NCBI GenBank assembly: GCA_017516065.1
Contig: JAFWDQ010000006.1
Location: forward strand, 62,001 to 126,000
DNA: 64,000 bases
Reading direction: 5' to 3'
Origin: Oscillospiraceae bacterium
Lineage (GTDB): Bacteria > Bacillota > Clostridia > Oscillospirales > Oscillospiraceae
This document shows, piece by piece, positions 43,246 through 53,574 of the stretch; within the stretch, counting starts at the first letter, position 1; each line of letters opens with the position of its first letter. A program made the translations under genes and the position numbers. Under the pieces are notes generated by a model that made no database searches, was not told the origin of the DNA, and saw nothing but the letters and a program-made list of their open reading frames with translations.

Positions 43246-43302
43246 AACAAGACTAGGATCATCAATAAAAAACATTCAAATATTTAGAGGAGTTGTTCAA
43301 AA

Positions 43303-44487
<1,185 letters not shown>

Positions 44488-44537
44488 GCTTCAGAGTCAG
44501 GAACATTGTATTTTAGCTGACAGGGAGGGGAGAGAGT

Positions 44538-45566
44538 ATGCCGCTTATCAGTGTGATCGTGCCGGTCTATAAGGCCGAGGCGACGCTGGACGACTGCGTC
44601 GGATCTGTACTCAGACAGACGCTGACCGACTGGGAGATGATCCTGGTGGACGACTGTTCGCCGGACGGCAGCGGCGCTCTCTGCGACCGTTACGCACAGC
44701 AGGACCCGCGGATCACCGTGATCCACCAGCCGGTGAATCAGGGCGTTTCCGTGGCACGCAACGCCGGTCTGGCCAAGGCTGTCGCCCCGTGCATCGCTTT
44801 CCTCGACAGCGACGACTGGATGGAACCGGAGATGCTGGACACGCTGTTCAACGCCATGAAGACCAGCGGCGCGGACAGTGTCGGCTGCGCCCACTACAAC
44901 GTCACCGGCCGGGGTCCGGAGGCCCCCCGTGTGAAGGAGGCCAGCTTCCTGCCTGCGGGCGTCTACGGTCCCGATGAGCTGCGGCAGAAGATCGTTCTGC
45001 CTTTGCTGAAGGACCGGGTCACCTCCATCGTCAACGGCTTTATCTGGCGCTTTCTCTATTCTGCCGATGTGATCCGGGAAGCGGGGATCACGTTCTCTGG
45101 CATCTACCTGGAGGACGAGGTCTTTCTCATCGACTACTTCTGCAACGCCAAACGGCTTGCCATGGTAGAGGAAGCATATATCAACTACTATATCAACCCC
45201 AACTCCGTCACCCATCGTTATGTCAAGGACTTCCCCGATGTTTTCCGCCAGTCCCTCCAGGCGAAGCGGGAGCGGGTGGAGCGGTATGGTCTGACGGATT
45301 TGGGAGACTGGGAGGCGTCCACCTGCTGGGCGGGACTGCTGATCGGCGTTTCGAATCTCTATGCCCCCGGCAGTGGCTTTGAGGCCGGGGAGCGCCGTCA
45401 GCTGGTCCGGGAGCTGCTGGATCAGCCGGAGTTCCGGGAGGCCCGGCAGCGTCTGCACCCCAAGGGCGCCGGCCGTAACAAGCAGGTGGTCATCGATCTG
45501 CTGTGCAAGGACAGGCTGTTCGTGCTGGACAGGCTCTACCGGGTCAAGAACAGAGGAGGCCGCTGA
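44538..45566 (+). CDS. Family 2 glycosyltransferase
   Basis: 342 residues. GT-A fold: ISVIVPVYKAEATLDDCVGSVLRQT, ILVDDCSPDGSGALCD, the DxD metal site in AFLDSDDWMEPEML, and the catalytic acidic segment YLEDEVFLIDYF. The C-terminal half resembles exopolysaccharide transferases. It probably adds a sugar to a surface glycan. Its stop overlaps the start of the O-antigen ligase-like gene by one base. Confidence 0.9.
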   Translation: MPLISVIVPVYKAEATLDDCVGSVLRQTLTDWEMILVDDCSPDGSGALCDRYAQQDPRITVIHQPVNQGVSVARNAGLAKAVAPCIAFLDSDDWMEPEMLDTLFNAMKTSGADSVGCAHYNVTGRGPEAPRVKEASFLPAGVYGPDELRQKIVLPLLKDRVTSIVNGFIWRFLYSADVIREAGITFSGIYLEDEVFLIDYFCNAKRLAMVEEAYINYYINPNSVTHRYVKDFPDVFRQSLQAKRERVERYGLTDLGDWEASTCWAGLLIGVSNLYAPGSGFEAGERRQLVRELLDQPEFREARQRLHPKGAGRNKQVVIDLLCKDRLFVLDRLYRVKNRGGR

Positions 45567-47098
45567 TGAAACAGGCAAGAGAGAGTCTCTGCTGGCGCGG
45601 TATCCGAGGCACGGGCCTGTGGATCGGACGCCGGTATCAGAGCGGCTGTGTGGCCGCCTTCTTCCGCTGGCTGGGCGGCTGGATCAACGCCATCTGGCGG
45701 GGCAGCGCCATCCGGCGCGCCATCGTTCACAACGGCGCTGTGGCCCGAAGCTGGGAGAGCAGCATCTTTTGCCGGATCCTGACGGAGATCGTGAACTTCG
45801 TCTCCAGCATCGCCTATGTGCTGTACCCGGTCTTGCGCGGCAGTGTGGTCTGGAAATTTTTCTGCGCTCTGGACCGCCAGCTCTATGTACTGATATCCTG
45901 GGTCATCCTGGCCCTGCTGGTGGTGCCCAACGACAACTGGAACAATACCTACAGCTTTGCCGCTGTGCTGATCTTCTGGTTCATTGCCTCCGTTGCGGTG
46001 CGGAAGGATCAGCGGTTCCGGTTCAAGCTCAGCGAGCTGACGCCCTGGACGGTGGCGTTCGCCTTTTTCGTATGTCTCTCCTGCGTTTTCTCCGTCTCGC
46101 GGTCCGACAGCGTGCGTTACCTCTGTTTCCACATGACGTGCATGCTGCTGGTGATCCTGTGCGTGACGGTGATCGAAAAGACACGTCAGCTGGTACGGCT
46201 GGATATTTTCGCCATGTTCGGCCTCATCGCCGCCTCCGGCTGTGCCTGGTATCAGAAGATCACCGGCGTGGAGGTGGACGAAATGATGGTGGACCTCACC
46301 GTCAATCAGGACACCCCGGGCCGTGTCTTCTCGTTCTTTGAAAACCCCAACGCCTTCGGCATCGTCATCGTGATGCTGCTGCCCATCGCTCTTGCGCTGC
46401 TGATCCGCAGCAAATCCTTCTGGGTTCGGCTGCTGGCGGTGGTTGCGATCCTGAGCTCCTTCCCGGCGCTGATGATGACCTATTCCCGGGGCGCCTGGGT
46501 AGGCCTTGCCGTGGCGCTGGTGCTGTTCTTCATCATCCAGTGGCCGAAGCTGACGCCGCTTCTGATCCTGCTGTGTCTGCTGGCGCTTCCGGCTATGCCG
46601 GACACGATCCTTCACCGGGTGTTCTCCATGCTCAACTCCACAGACTCCTCGGTGAACAGCCGGATCCCGGTATACAAGGCCATGCTGGGCCTGATCCGGG
46701 AGCACCCCATCACCGGTGTGGGCCTGGGCAGCGACGCGGTACGTTCCGCTATTGCCAGCAGCGGGCACTACCACTCCACTACGCTGTTCGTCCACGGCCA
46801 TGACATCTATCTGCAGATCTGGGCGGAGACCGGCATATTCGGACTGATCACATTCCTGGGCGCCATGTTCACCGCCATCCGGGACGGCATGCGGGTCATC
46901 GTATGCAGAAAGGCCCAGCCGATGCTGCGCTCTCTCACCGCCGCCGGGGTCTCAGGCCTTGCGGGAACGCTGGTGTTCTCCATTGCCGACTATCCCTGGA
47001 GTTATCCCCGGGTGATGACGATCTTCTGGCTGATGTTTGCCATGCTGCTTACCGCGATCCGTCTGGCGAAGCGTGAGGCGGACGGGGAAGAGGTATAA
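45566..47098 (+). CDS. O-antigen ligase/polymerase-like membrane protein
   Basis: 510 residues from the ATG at 45566 (GAGGAGG upstream, TGATG overlap with the GT2 gene). About 12 hydrophobic segments. The Wzy/WaaL-type features are the SYSRGAWVGLAVAL helix and the large periplasmic loop near 345-420 containing RIPVYKAMLGLIREHPITGVGLGSDAVR. It probably polymerises or ligates glycan repeat units made with the GT2 product; in a monoderm the acceptor would be a wall or capsule polymer. Confidence 0.88.
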   Translation: MKQARESLCWRGIRGTGLWIGRRYQSGCVAAFFRWLGGWINAIWRGSAIRRAIVHNGAVARSWESSIFCRILTEIVNFVSSIAYVLYPVLRGSVVWKFFCALDRQLYVLISWVILALLVVPNDNWNNTYSFAAVLIFWFIASVAVRKDQRFRFKLSELTPWTVAFAFFVCLSCVFSVSRSDSVRYLCFHMTCMLLVILCVTVIEKTRQLVRLDIFAMFGLIAASGCAWYQKITGVEVDEMMVDLTVNQDTPGRVFSFFENPNAFGIVIVMLLPIALALLIRSKSFWVRLLAVVAILSSFPALMMTYSRGAWVGLAVALVLFFIIQWPKLTPLLILLCLLALPAMPDTILHRVFSMLNSTDSSVNSRIPVYKAMLGLIREHPITGVGLGSDAVRSAIASSGHYHSTTLFVHGHDIYLQIWAETGIFGLITFLGAMFTAIRDGMRVIVCRKAQPMLRSLTAAGVSGLAGTLVFSIADYPWSYPRVMTIFWLMFAMLLTAIRLAKREADGEEV

Positions 47099-47171
47099 GT
47101 CTGAAGACGGAGAGAAAACGGATAGTCCGGCGGCAGCAGTCCCCGGCTTGCATTAGAGAGGGAGATAGTTC

Positions 47172-47993
47172 ATGCAAATTATTCTCGGCGTTGATCTGGG
47201 CGGGTCCACCACGAAGCTGGTGGGTCTTGACCCGGCGGGAAAACCTCTTGGAGCGCTGCAGATCAGCGCGTCCCGGCCGGAGGCATCGGCCTGCGGTGCG
47301 GTGGGCACCTTCCTGCTGGAACAGAATCTTTCTCTGGATGCCATCAGCTGTATCGCCGTCACAGGCGTAGGTGCATCCGTCCTGCCCCCGTCCATCTACG
47401 GGATCCCCGTCCGGGAGATCCCGGAGTTTACAGCCATCGGCCGGGGCGGTCTGATCCTGTCCGGCCTCAGGGAGGCGCTGGTGGTCAGTATGGGCACAGG
47501 CACCGCCTTTGTCCGTGCCTCGGAGGAGAACGGGTTCTCTCATATCGGCGGCAGCGGCGTGGGCGGCGGCACCATTTCCGGCCTCTGCGGCCGGCTGGCC
47601 GGCGTACGTCACTTTGACTCCGTCTGCACCATGGCGCGGCGCGGCCGGCTGGAGCAGGTGGACCTGATGGTCGATGAAATCTTCAAGCAGGGGAACATCC
47701 AGACCCTGCCCTCCCATCTGACGGCGGCGAATTTCGGCAAGTGGTCCGATACGGCTACGGCGGACGACACCGCGCTGGGCGTGCTGAATCTGGTATTCCA
47801 GACCATCGGCATGCTTGCGGTCTTTGCCTGTCGGAACGACACGGTAAAGGATGTCGTCCTTGTGGGGGCCCTGACCTCCATTGTGGACATTTTATCCACC
47901 TTTGACCAGCTCTCAGAGCTCCACGGCGTCCGGTTCATCGTGCCGGACAAGGCCGTCTACGCCACCGCTTTAGGGGCGGCAATGAGCATCTGA
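47172..47993 (+). CDS. coaW: Type II pantothenate kinase
   Basis: 273 residues of the ASKHA fold: ILGVDLGGSTTKLVGLD, VTGVGASVLP, VVSMGTGTAFVRA, IGGSGVGGGTISGL and LVGALTSI. These match CoaW-like kinases that phosphorylate pantothenate in the first step of coenzyme A synthesis and are usually insensitive to CoA feedback. GAGGGAG precedes the ATG. It is followed by a hairpin and then rex. Confidence 0.88.
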   Translation: MQIILGVDLGGSTTKLVGLDPAGKPLGALQISASRPEASACGAVGTFLLEQNLSLDAISCIAVTGVGASVLPPSIYGIPVREIPEFTAIGRGGLILSGLREALVVSMGTGTAFVRASEENGFSHIGGSGVGGGTISGLCGRLAGVRHFDSVCTMARRGRLEQVDLMVDEIFKQGNIQTLPSHLTAANFGKWSDTATADDTALGVLNLVFQTIGMLAVFACRNDTVKDVVLVGALTSIVDILSTFDQLSELHGVRFIVPDKAVYATALGAAMSI

Positions 47994-48001
47994 AGGCCCC
48001 G

Positions 48002-48030
48002 GGCGCACGGAACATTCCGTGCGCCTGTTT
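48002..48030 (+). terminator. Terminator after coaW
   Basis: GGCGCACGG/CCGTGCGCC stem then TGTTTTG. Confidence 0.75.
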
Positions 48031-48055
48031 TGTGTCGAAAGGCCCCAACCGCAGT

Positions 48056-48084
48056 TTGACGGCGGGATCAATCTTTGTTATAAT
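48056..48084 (+). promoter_or_regulatory. SigA promoter for rex
   Basis: TTGACG (48056-48061), 17-base spacer, TATAAT (48079-48084), 61 bases before the ATG. Confidence 0.85.
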
Positions 48085-48144
48085 TACATATCCAAATATA
48101 TGCCGTTCCGCCCGGCAAGGGACGGACACAGGAGAGGATCTGCC

Positions 48145-48792
48145 ATGAAACGCGACAAGCACATATCGGAGGCCGTGATCCGGCGCCTGCCGCGCTATTA
48201 CCGGCATCTGGACAACCTGCACTACGACGGCATCACCCGCATCTCATCCCAGAAACTTGCGGACGTGCTGGGCTGTACCGCTTCTCAGATCCGGCAGGAT
48301 CTGAGCTGTTTCGGAGAGTTCGGACAGCAGGGATACGGCTACAACGTCTCCAGACTGCGGGCGGAGATCGCATCCATACTCGGCATGGATCGTGGACGGC
48401 ACTGTGTCGTCGTAGGCATGGGCAACCTGGGCCGCGCGCTGGTGCGGAATTTCCCGTTTTCCGCCAACGGATTTATTTTGGACGCCGGCTTCGACCTGAT
48501 CGAGGATCAGGAGGGAAAGAACACCTTTGGCCTGCCGGTCTATCCTGCGGAGGACCTGGAGCGGCATCTGGCCCGCCTCAAGCCCGACGTGGCGGTGCTG
48601 GTGACGCCCCGGAGCGTGGCCTCCCAGATGGCCAACCGCCTGGTGACCGCCGGGATCAAGGGGATTTGGAATTTCACCAATATCGAGCTGAACATCGATG
48701 AACCGGAAAAGGTGATTCTGGAAAACGTGCATTTTTCTGACAGTCTGCTGTCGCTCAGCTATCGGATCACGGCGGAGGAGCTGAAAAAATGA
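48145..48792 (+). CDS. rex: Rex, NADH/NAD+ redox-sensing repressor
   Basis: 215 residues from the ATG at 48145 with AGGAGAGG upstream. N-terminal winged helix (AVIRRLPRYYRHLDNL, ISSQKLADVLGCTASQIRQDLSCFGEFGQQGYGY) and a Rossmann domain (VVVGMGNLGRALV, FDLI, NFTNIELN). It represses fermentation and respiration genes when NADH is low. Its stop overlaps the next gene by four bases, so a membrane SLH protein is coupled to it. Confidence 0.95.
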   Translation: MKRDKHISEAVIRRLPRYYRHLDNLHYDGITRISSQKLADVLGCTASQIRQDLSCFGEFGQQGYGYNVSRLRAEIASILGMDRGRHCVVVGMGNLGRALVRNFPFSANGFILDAGFDLIEDQEGKNTFGLPVYPAEDLERHLARLKPDVAVLVTPRSVASQMANRLVTAGIKGIWNFTNIELNIDEPEKVILENVHFSDSLLSLSYRITAEELKK

Positions 48793-49928
48793 AGCGATGG
48801 ATCGTGATTTTCGGGATCGTGGTTCTGGCGGTCGTTTTGGGCGTCGCCGCAGTTTCTTACGGCGGCACGGCTGCGGATCCGCTGATCTCTGAGTCATATC
48901 TGGAGGGCACCTATCAGCCGGAGCTCATGTCCCGGATAGAGGGGCAGATCGACACCGCGCTGGAGGATGTCTATGAAAGCGTGCTGGCACAGGCCGGGGA
49001 CCTCCGGCCTACCTCCGAAGACGAGCGGGACGACGCCTATTACAGCGACGTTTTCCGGGACCTCCGGTTCAAAAAGGGCGATGAGATCTCCGGGTCTCTG
49101 GGTGCCGGCTTCCTGCTACTGGCCGGCTCGGCGCAGTTCCGGTTCGATTCCGGCGCAGTGATCGACGTCAGCCAGGGGGAAGAGGCTGCCAGCGGCGCGG
49201 CACTGCTGACTGATCACCGCTATATGGTGGCGGAGGATACCCGGGCCACGGTGTTGATCACCTCCGACACGGCAGTACTGTCCGTGAATGGCTATTACAG
49301 CACGACTTTGAGTTCCGAAACGGACTATAACGCTCTGGCCGACGCCCTGAAGGAGCTGGGCTTATTCCGGGGCAGTGATACGCCCTACGGCTCCGGCTAT
49401 GCGCTGGAGGAGCAGCCCACCCGGATCCAGGGCCTCGTCATGTTCCTGCGTCTGCTGGGGGAGGAGGAGGCCGCGCTGGCCTGCACGGAGGAGAATCCCT
49501 TTGTGGATACCGATCCCTGGTGTGAGCCGTATCTTGCCTATGCCTACGCCAAAGGCTACACCAACGGAACGGACCTGAGCCGCGGCATTTTTTCCCCGTC
49601 GGAGCCCATTACGGCAGCCCAGTACCTGACGTTTCTGCTCCGGGCGCTGGGTTACAGCGACGACGGCTCCGAGGAGGCGGATTTCACCTGGGATCAGGCT
49701 CTGACGGCGGCGTTCCGCTTCGGCGTGCTGACCTCCGAGGAGCGCAAGATGCTGGATTCCACCACCTTCACGCGCGCCCAGATGGTCTACGTCTCCTGGT
49801 TCGGTCTCCAGGCCCGGTGCAAGGGCACCAGCGGTACGACGGCCATGCAGCAGCTGATTGACAGCGGCGCGGTGACCGCCGACGCGGTGGCCAGGGTCCA
49901 GAACAGTCTGAACGTTTCTCGTCTGTGA
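48789..49928 (+). CDS. SLH-domain membrane-anchored protein
   Basis: 379 residues. Uncleaved-type N-terminal helix (MKRWIVIFGIVVLAVVLGVAAVS), a beta-rich domain in the middle (FKKGDEISGSLGAGFLLLAGSAQFRF, about 90-180) resembling a FecR-like fold, and C-terminal SLH motifs (about 185-345, TENPFVDTDPWCEPYLAYAYAKGYTNG, GIFSPSEPITAAQYLTFLLRALGY). It may link membrane and wall polymer. Translation is coupled to rex (ATGA). A strong terminator follows. Confidence 0.82.
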   Translation: MKRWIVIFGIVVLAVVLGVAAVSYGGTAADPLISESYLEGTYQPELMSRIEGQIDTALEDVYESVLAQAGDLRPTSEDERDDAYYSDVFRDLRFKKGDEISGSLGAGFLLLAGSAQFRFDSGAVIDVSQGEEAASGAALLTDHRYMVAEDTRATVLITSDTAVLSVNGYYSTTLSSETDYNALADALKELGLFRGSDTPYGSGYALEEQPTRIQGLVMFLRLLGEEEAALACTEENPFVDTDPWCEPYLAYAYAKGYTNGTDLSRGIFSPSEPITAAQYLTFLLRALGYSDDGSEEADFTWDQALTAAFRFGVLTSEERKMLDSTTFTRAQMVYVSWFGLQARCKGTSGTTAMQQLIDSGAVTADAVARVQNSLNVSRL

Positions 49929-49966
49929 CGGACCCGCATTGAGATGCGGCGCGTTTTGTGACAGCT

Positions 49967-50006
49967 AGAGGGCTCTGTTCTGAAAAGAACAGAGCCCTCT
50001 TTTTTT
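49967..50006 (+). terminator. Strong terminator after rex-SLH
   Basis: AGAGGGCTCTGTTCT, loop GAAA, full complement and T-run. Confidence 0.95.
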
Positions 50007-50027
50007 CAGGAAATACGGTGATTCCTC

Positions 50028-50056
50028 TTGACAGTCGTTAGGCACCTAACTATAAT
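50028..50056 (+). promoter_or_regulatory. marR promoter with palindromic operator in the spacer
   Basis: TTGACA (50028-50033), 17-base spacer, TATAAT (50051-50056). The spacer holds a perfect 14-bp palindrome GTTAGG-CA-CCTAAC (50037-50050), well placed for steric repression by the MarR protein encoded next. Confidence 0.85.
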
Positions 50057-50109
50057 GATTTCTGGCGCCGTTTACCGGCGCTATAATGCGGGGAAAGGAG
50101 GCGGCGCCT

Positions 50110-50553
50110 GTGATACCGACGGATACGGAGCTGGCCCAGCTGCTGTTTCAGACGGCGCGGCGGGATAACTACGTTGCCATGCCGGAGGAACGGCATGACG
50201 CGGCGCTCTACCTGGGGCAGTTTCGCTGCCTGCGGCAGCTCGCGCAGACGGACGGGATCAGCCAGCGCGCTCTGGCTGACGCGCTGCAGGTCCGGCCGTC
50301 TTCTCTCAGCGAAGTACTCTCCCGGCTTGCGCAGAAGGGCCTGGTGGAACGCAGGGCCTCTGAGACGGACCGGCGCAGCCTGCTGGTGTTTTTGACGGAG
50401 CAGGGGAGGGCGGCGCTGCAGAAGAGTGTGGATTTTCAGCGGCAGATCCATGCGGATATGTTCTCCGCTCTGTCAGAGGCTGAGAAGAGCCAGCTCTTCC
50501 GGCTTTTGAAAAAGGTTGAACGGCACGGGAAAAAGGAGGTCTTCCTGCCATGA
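50110..50553 (+). CDS. MarR-family repressor
   Basis: 147 residues from a GTG at 50110, because AAAGGAGG lies eight bases upstream; an ATG at 50086 is too early. Winged helix: ISQRALADALQVRPSSLSEVLSRLAQKGLVERRASETDRRSLLVFLTEQG, typical of MarR/Multidrug regulators. It should repress itself and the two downstream exporters until a ligand binds. Its stop overlaps the first MFS gene (ATGA). Confidence 0.92.
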   Translation: MIPTDTELAQLLFQTARRDNYVAMPEERHDAALYLGQFRCLRQLAQTDGISQRALADALQVRPSSLSEVLSRLAQKGLVERRASETDRRSLLVFLTEQGRAALQKSVDFQRQIHADMFSALSEAEKSQLFRLLKKVERHGKKEVFLP

Positions 50554-52001
50554 CAAAGAGTGTAGAATTGACCGACAAACTGCGCAGGCTGATCTTCATC
50601 AATATCCTCATCAGCGTGATCGCCTCTTCGATGCTGTCCACGGCGCTGGTCACGGCCCTGCCGGCGGTGATCCGGGACTTCCAGATCCCGGTGACCACGG
50701 GGCAGTGGATCAGCAGCGGCTATACGCTGACCATGGGCATCATGATGCCGCTCACGGCGTTCCTCATCACCCGATTTTCCACACGGCGGCTTTATATCTT
50801 TGCCATTTTGCTGTTTATCGTGGGACTTGTCATCTGCATGCTCTCTCCGAACTTCCCTATCATGATGGTGGGCCGGGTCTGTCAGGCCAGCGGCAACGGC
50901 ATTCTCACCGCCATGGCGCAGGTCATTCTGCTGTCCATCTATCCGCCGGAGCGCAAGGGCACCGTCATGGGCTGGTACGGCCTGTCCATCGGCGCCGCAC
51001 CGGTGATCGCGCCTACGCTGGCCGGTCTGATCGTGGACTCCCACAGCTGGCGGCTGATCTTCCTGGCCGCGCTTGTGATCATGATGGTTTCCCTGATCTA
51101 TGCCCTGTGCGTATTTAAGGACGTACTGGATACCCGGGAGTCGAGGTTCGACACGGCTTCCTTTGCGTTGAGCGTGCTGGCCTTCGGCGGCATCACTCTG
51201 GGCATCGGCAATATCGGCGGCGTAGGCGATGCAAGGATCTCGGTGATACTGCCTCTGGTTGTCGGTATCGTGACCGCTGTGATCTTTGTGCGGCGGCAGC
51301 TGCGCAGCGACGAGCCGTTTCTGGAGCTGCGTATTTTGAAATTCCATGACTATTCCGTCAGCGTCATCGGCAGTATGCTGCTCTATTTCATCATGAGCGG
51401 CTCCACCATCATCCTGCCGATCTACGTCCAGATGATCCTGGGCCAGTCCGCCGTTCTCTCTGCGCTGGTGAACCTGCCCGGCACGCTGGCGATGGTGATC
51501 ATCAGCCCCTTTGCCGGAAAGATCTTTGACAAGATGGGCATCAAGCCCCTGTTCCTGACGGGCGCGATCTTCACGCTGGTGAGCAACATGGCGATGGTAT
51601 TCATCTCCATGCACACCAGCGTCTGGGTCGTTGCCGCGTTCAACGTGGTCCGGTATCTTGCCATCGGATGTCTGCTCACACCGTTGATCACCTGGGGTGC
51701 CGGCGGCCTGGATAAATCCCTTACCGCCCACGCCACGGCCCTGCTGGCCTCTCTGCGCACGGTGGCCGGATCCATCGGCGCGGCGGTGTTTGTAGGGATC
51801 ATGACTCTTGCACAGAACAACGCCGCGGCGCGGATGGGGGAGAACGCCCCCATCCACGGGATGAACGTCGCCTTCATATGGATGGCCGTCTTTACCGTTG
51901 CAATGCTGCTCCTCGCTGTCTTCGGTGTTCGGAGACAGAAGAAAATACCGACGCTGGCGACAGATCCCCTTCCGCCGCCGGATGACGAAGCGATCCAATA
52001 A
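50550..52001 (+). CDS. MFS multidrug exporter, DHA2-like (first tandem copy)
   Basis: 483 residues with about 14 hydrophobic segments. The DHA2 pattern includes ALPAVIRDFQIPVTTGQWISSGYTL in the first helices, a G-x-x-x-D/P motif analogue RLYIFAILLF, and the motif C region GRVCQASGNGIL with PVIAPTLAGLIVD. It should export drugs or toxic metabolites by proton antiport. It is very similar to the next gene and was probably duplicated. Translationally coupled to marR. Confidence 0.9.
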   Translation: MTKSVELTDKLRRLIFINILISVIASSMLSTALVTALPAVIRDFQIPVTTGQWISSGYTLTMGIMMPLTAFLITRFSTRRLYIFAILLFIVGLVICMLSPNFPIMMVGRVCQASGNGILTAMAQVILLSIYPPERKGTVMGWYGLSIGAAPVIAPTLAGLIVDSHSWRLIFLAALVIMMVSLIYALCVFKDVLDTRESRFDTASFALSVLAFGGITLGIGNIGGVGDARISVILPLVVGIVTAVIFVRRQLRSDEPFLELRILKFHDYSVSVIGSMLLYFIMSGSTIILPIYVQMILGQSAVLSALVNLPGTLAMVIISPFAGKIFDKMGIKPLFLTGAIFTLVSNMAMVFISMHTSVWVVAAFNVVRYLAIGCLLTPLITWGAGGLDKSLTAHATALLASLRTVAGSIGAAVFVGIMTLAQNNAAARMGENAPIHGMNVAFIWMAVFTVAMLLLAVFGVRRQKKIPTLATDPLPPPDDEAIQ

Positions 52002-52027
52002 CACTGGAAAAAGGAGGCCGTTTCCCA

Positions 52028-53443
52028 ATGACCCATGCTGTTGAACTGACAGACAGACAACGGACGCTGATCTTTATCAATATCCTCATCAGCTGCATCG
52101 CGTCCTACATGCTGGTAACGGCGCTGACCACGGCGCTGCCGTCCATTGTCCGGGATTTCCAGATCCCGGTGACCACAGGACAGTGGATCACCAGCGGCTA
52201 TACGCTGGCCATGGGTGTCATGATGCCCCTGACCGCCTATCTGATCACCCGGTTCCCTGCCCGGCGGCTGTATATCTTCGCCATCGTGCTGTTCCTGCTG
52301 GGTCTGGCGGTCAGTATGCTCTCGCCCAACTTCCCCATCATGATGGTGGGCCGGATCTGTCAGGCCTGCGGCAACGGTATCCTGACGGCAATGGCTGAGG
52401 TCATCCTGCTGTCCATCTACCCGGCGGAGCGAAAGGGCACCATCATGGGCTGGTACGGCCTGGCCATCGGTGCCGCGCCGGTGATCGCGCCTACTCTGGC
52501 CGGTCTGATCGTGGACTCCCACAGCTGGCGGCTGATCTTCCTGGCCGCTATCGTGATCATGCTGGTTTCCCTGGGCAGCGCCCTGAAGGTGTTCAAAAAC
52601 GTCCTGGATACAAGAGAGAAGAAGTTCGACATGTCCTCCTTCATCCTCAGCGTGTTCACCTTCGGCGGCATCACCCTGGGCGTCGGCAATATCGGCGGCG
52701 TCGGCGCGGTGAGTACCTCCGTGGCGCTGCCGCTGGCCATCGGCGTCGTGGCGGGCATCTTTTTCGTATACCGGCAGTTCCACTCCGAGGCGCCGTTCCT
52801 GGATCTGCGCATCCTGCGCTTCCGGGACTACGCGCTGGCCGCCGCCGGCAGTATCCTGCTGTACTTCGTGATGATGGGTGCGGCCATCCTCCTGCCTCTC
52901 TACGTTCAGATGATTATGGGACGGTCCGCCACCATCTCCGCACTGACGATCCTGCCCGGCTCCCTGGCCGCGGTGGTCATGAGTCCCTTTGCCGGTCGGA
53001 TCTTCGACAAGGTGGGCATCAAGCCGCTGTTTGTGGTGGGCGCGGCCCTGACGCTGGTAAGCAATCTGGGTATGTTCCTCATCACCATGGACACCCCTCT
53101 CTGGGTGGCGGCTGTGCTCAACGTGCTGCGGTATACCACTGTCGGCTGCCTGCTCACGCCGCTGATCACCTGGGGCGCCGGCGGTGTGGATAAAACGCTG
53201 ACGGCCCATGCCACGGCCCTGCTGGCCTCCCTTCGGACCGTAGCCGGCGCCATCGGCACGGCGGTGTTCGTGGGTATCATGACGCTGTCCCAGAACCGTT
53301 CTCTGGAGCGGCTGGGCGAGAAGGCGCAGATCCACGGCTTGAATATCACGTTCCTCTGGATGACAGGCTTTACCGTTCTCATGCTGGTCATCGCCGTATT
53401 CGGCGTCAGGAAGCAGAAGAAGGCGCGCGGGGCGGAGGCCTGA
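52028..53443 (+). CDS. MFS multidrug exporter, DHA2-like (second tandem copy)
   Basis: 471 residues, AAAGGAGG upstream and 26 bases after the first copy. Same order of motifs, and the two proteins are close to identical in long stretches (for example NIGGVG, PVIAPTLAGLIVDSHSWRLIF). Differences concentrate in the central loop and C-terminus. As both keep intact helices they could form a heterodimer or have different substrates. A C-terminal basic tail ends KQKKARGAEA. Confidence 0.9.
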   Translation: MTHAVELTDRQRTLIFINILISCIASYMLVTALTTALPSIVRDFQIPVTTGQWITSGYTLAMGVMMPLTAYLITRFPARRLYIFAIVLFLLGLAVSMLSPNFPIMMVGRICQACGNGILTAMAEVILLSIYPAERKGTIMGWYGLAIGAAPVIAPTLAGLIVDSHSWRLIFLAAIVIMLVSLGSALKVFKNVLDTREKKFDMSSFILSVFTFGGITLGVGNIGGVGAVSTSVALPLAIGVVAGIFFVYRQFHSEAPFLDLRILRFRDYALAAAGSILLYFVMMGAAILLPLYVQMIMGRSATISALTILPGSLAAVVMSPFAGRIFDKVGIKPLFVVGAALTLVSNLGMFLITMDTPLWVAAVLNVLRYTTVGCLLTPLITWGAGGVDKTLTAHATALLASLRTVAGAIGTAVFVGIMTLSQNRSLERLGEKAQIHGLNITFLWMTGFTVLMLVIAVFGVRKQKKARGAEA

Positions 53444-53493
53444 GTCAGCAGGACTGTTCCGGACCAAAGCGCCGCATTGAGCGTCCGCCTGTG

Positions 53494-53520
53494 ACCAAAC
53501 GGCGCCTCCTGCATATGATA
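53494..53520 (+). promoter_or_regulatory. Candidate SigK-type promoter
   Basis: AC (53494-53495), 16-base spacer, CATATGATA (53512-53520), matching AC-N16-CATANNNTA. A GTCGG-TTCGA-CCGAC hairpin (53530-53544) lies between it and the gene. Confidence 0.45.
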
Positions 53521-53574
53521 GGCGTGAGGTCGGTTCGACCGACTGCCAAAATGCAATCAGGAGGTACGTATTGT

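Noticed and set aside
50059..50087. Second TATAAT before marR as another promoter
   Set aside because: No acceptable -35 at 16-18 bases; the upstream promoter with palindrome explains the gene.
51422..53467. 681-codon minus-strand ORF opposite the MFS genes
   Set aside because: An antisense artefact of codon bias; rich in His, Arg and Gln, repeated because the two MFS genes are duplicates.
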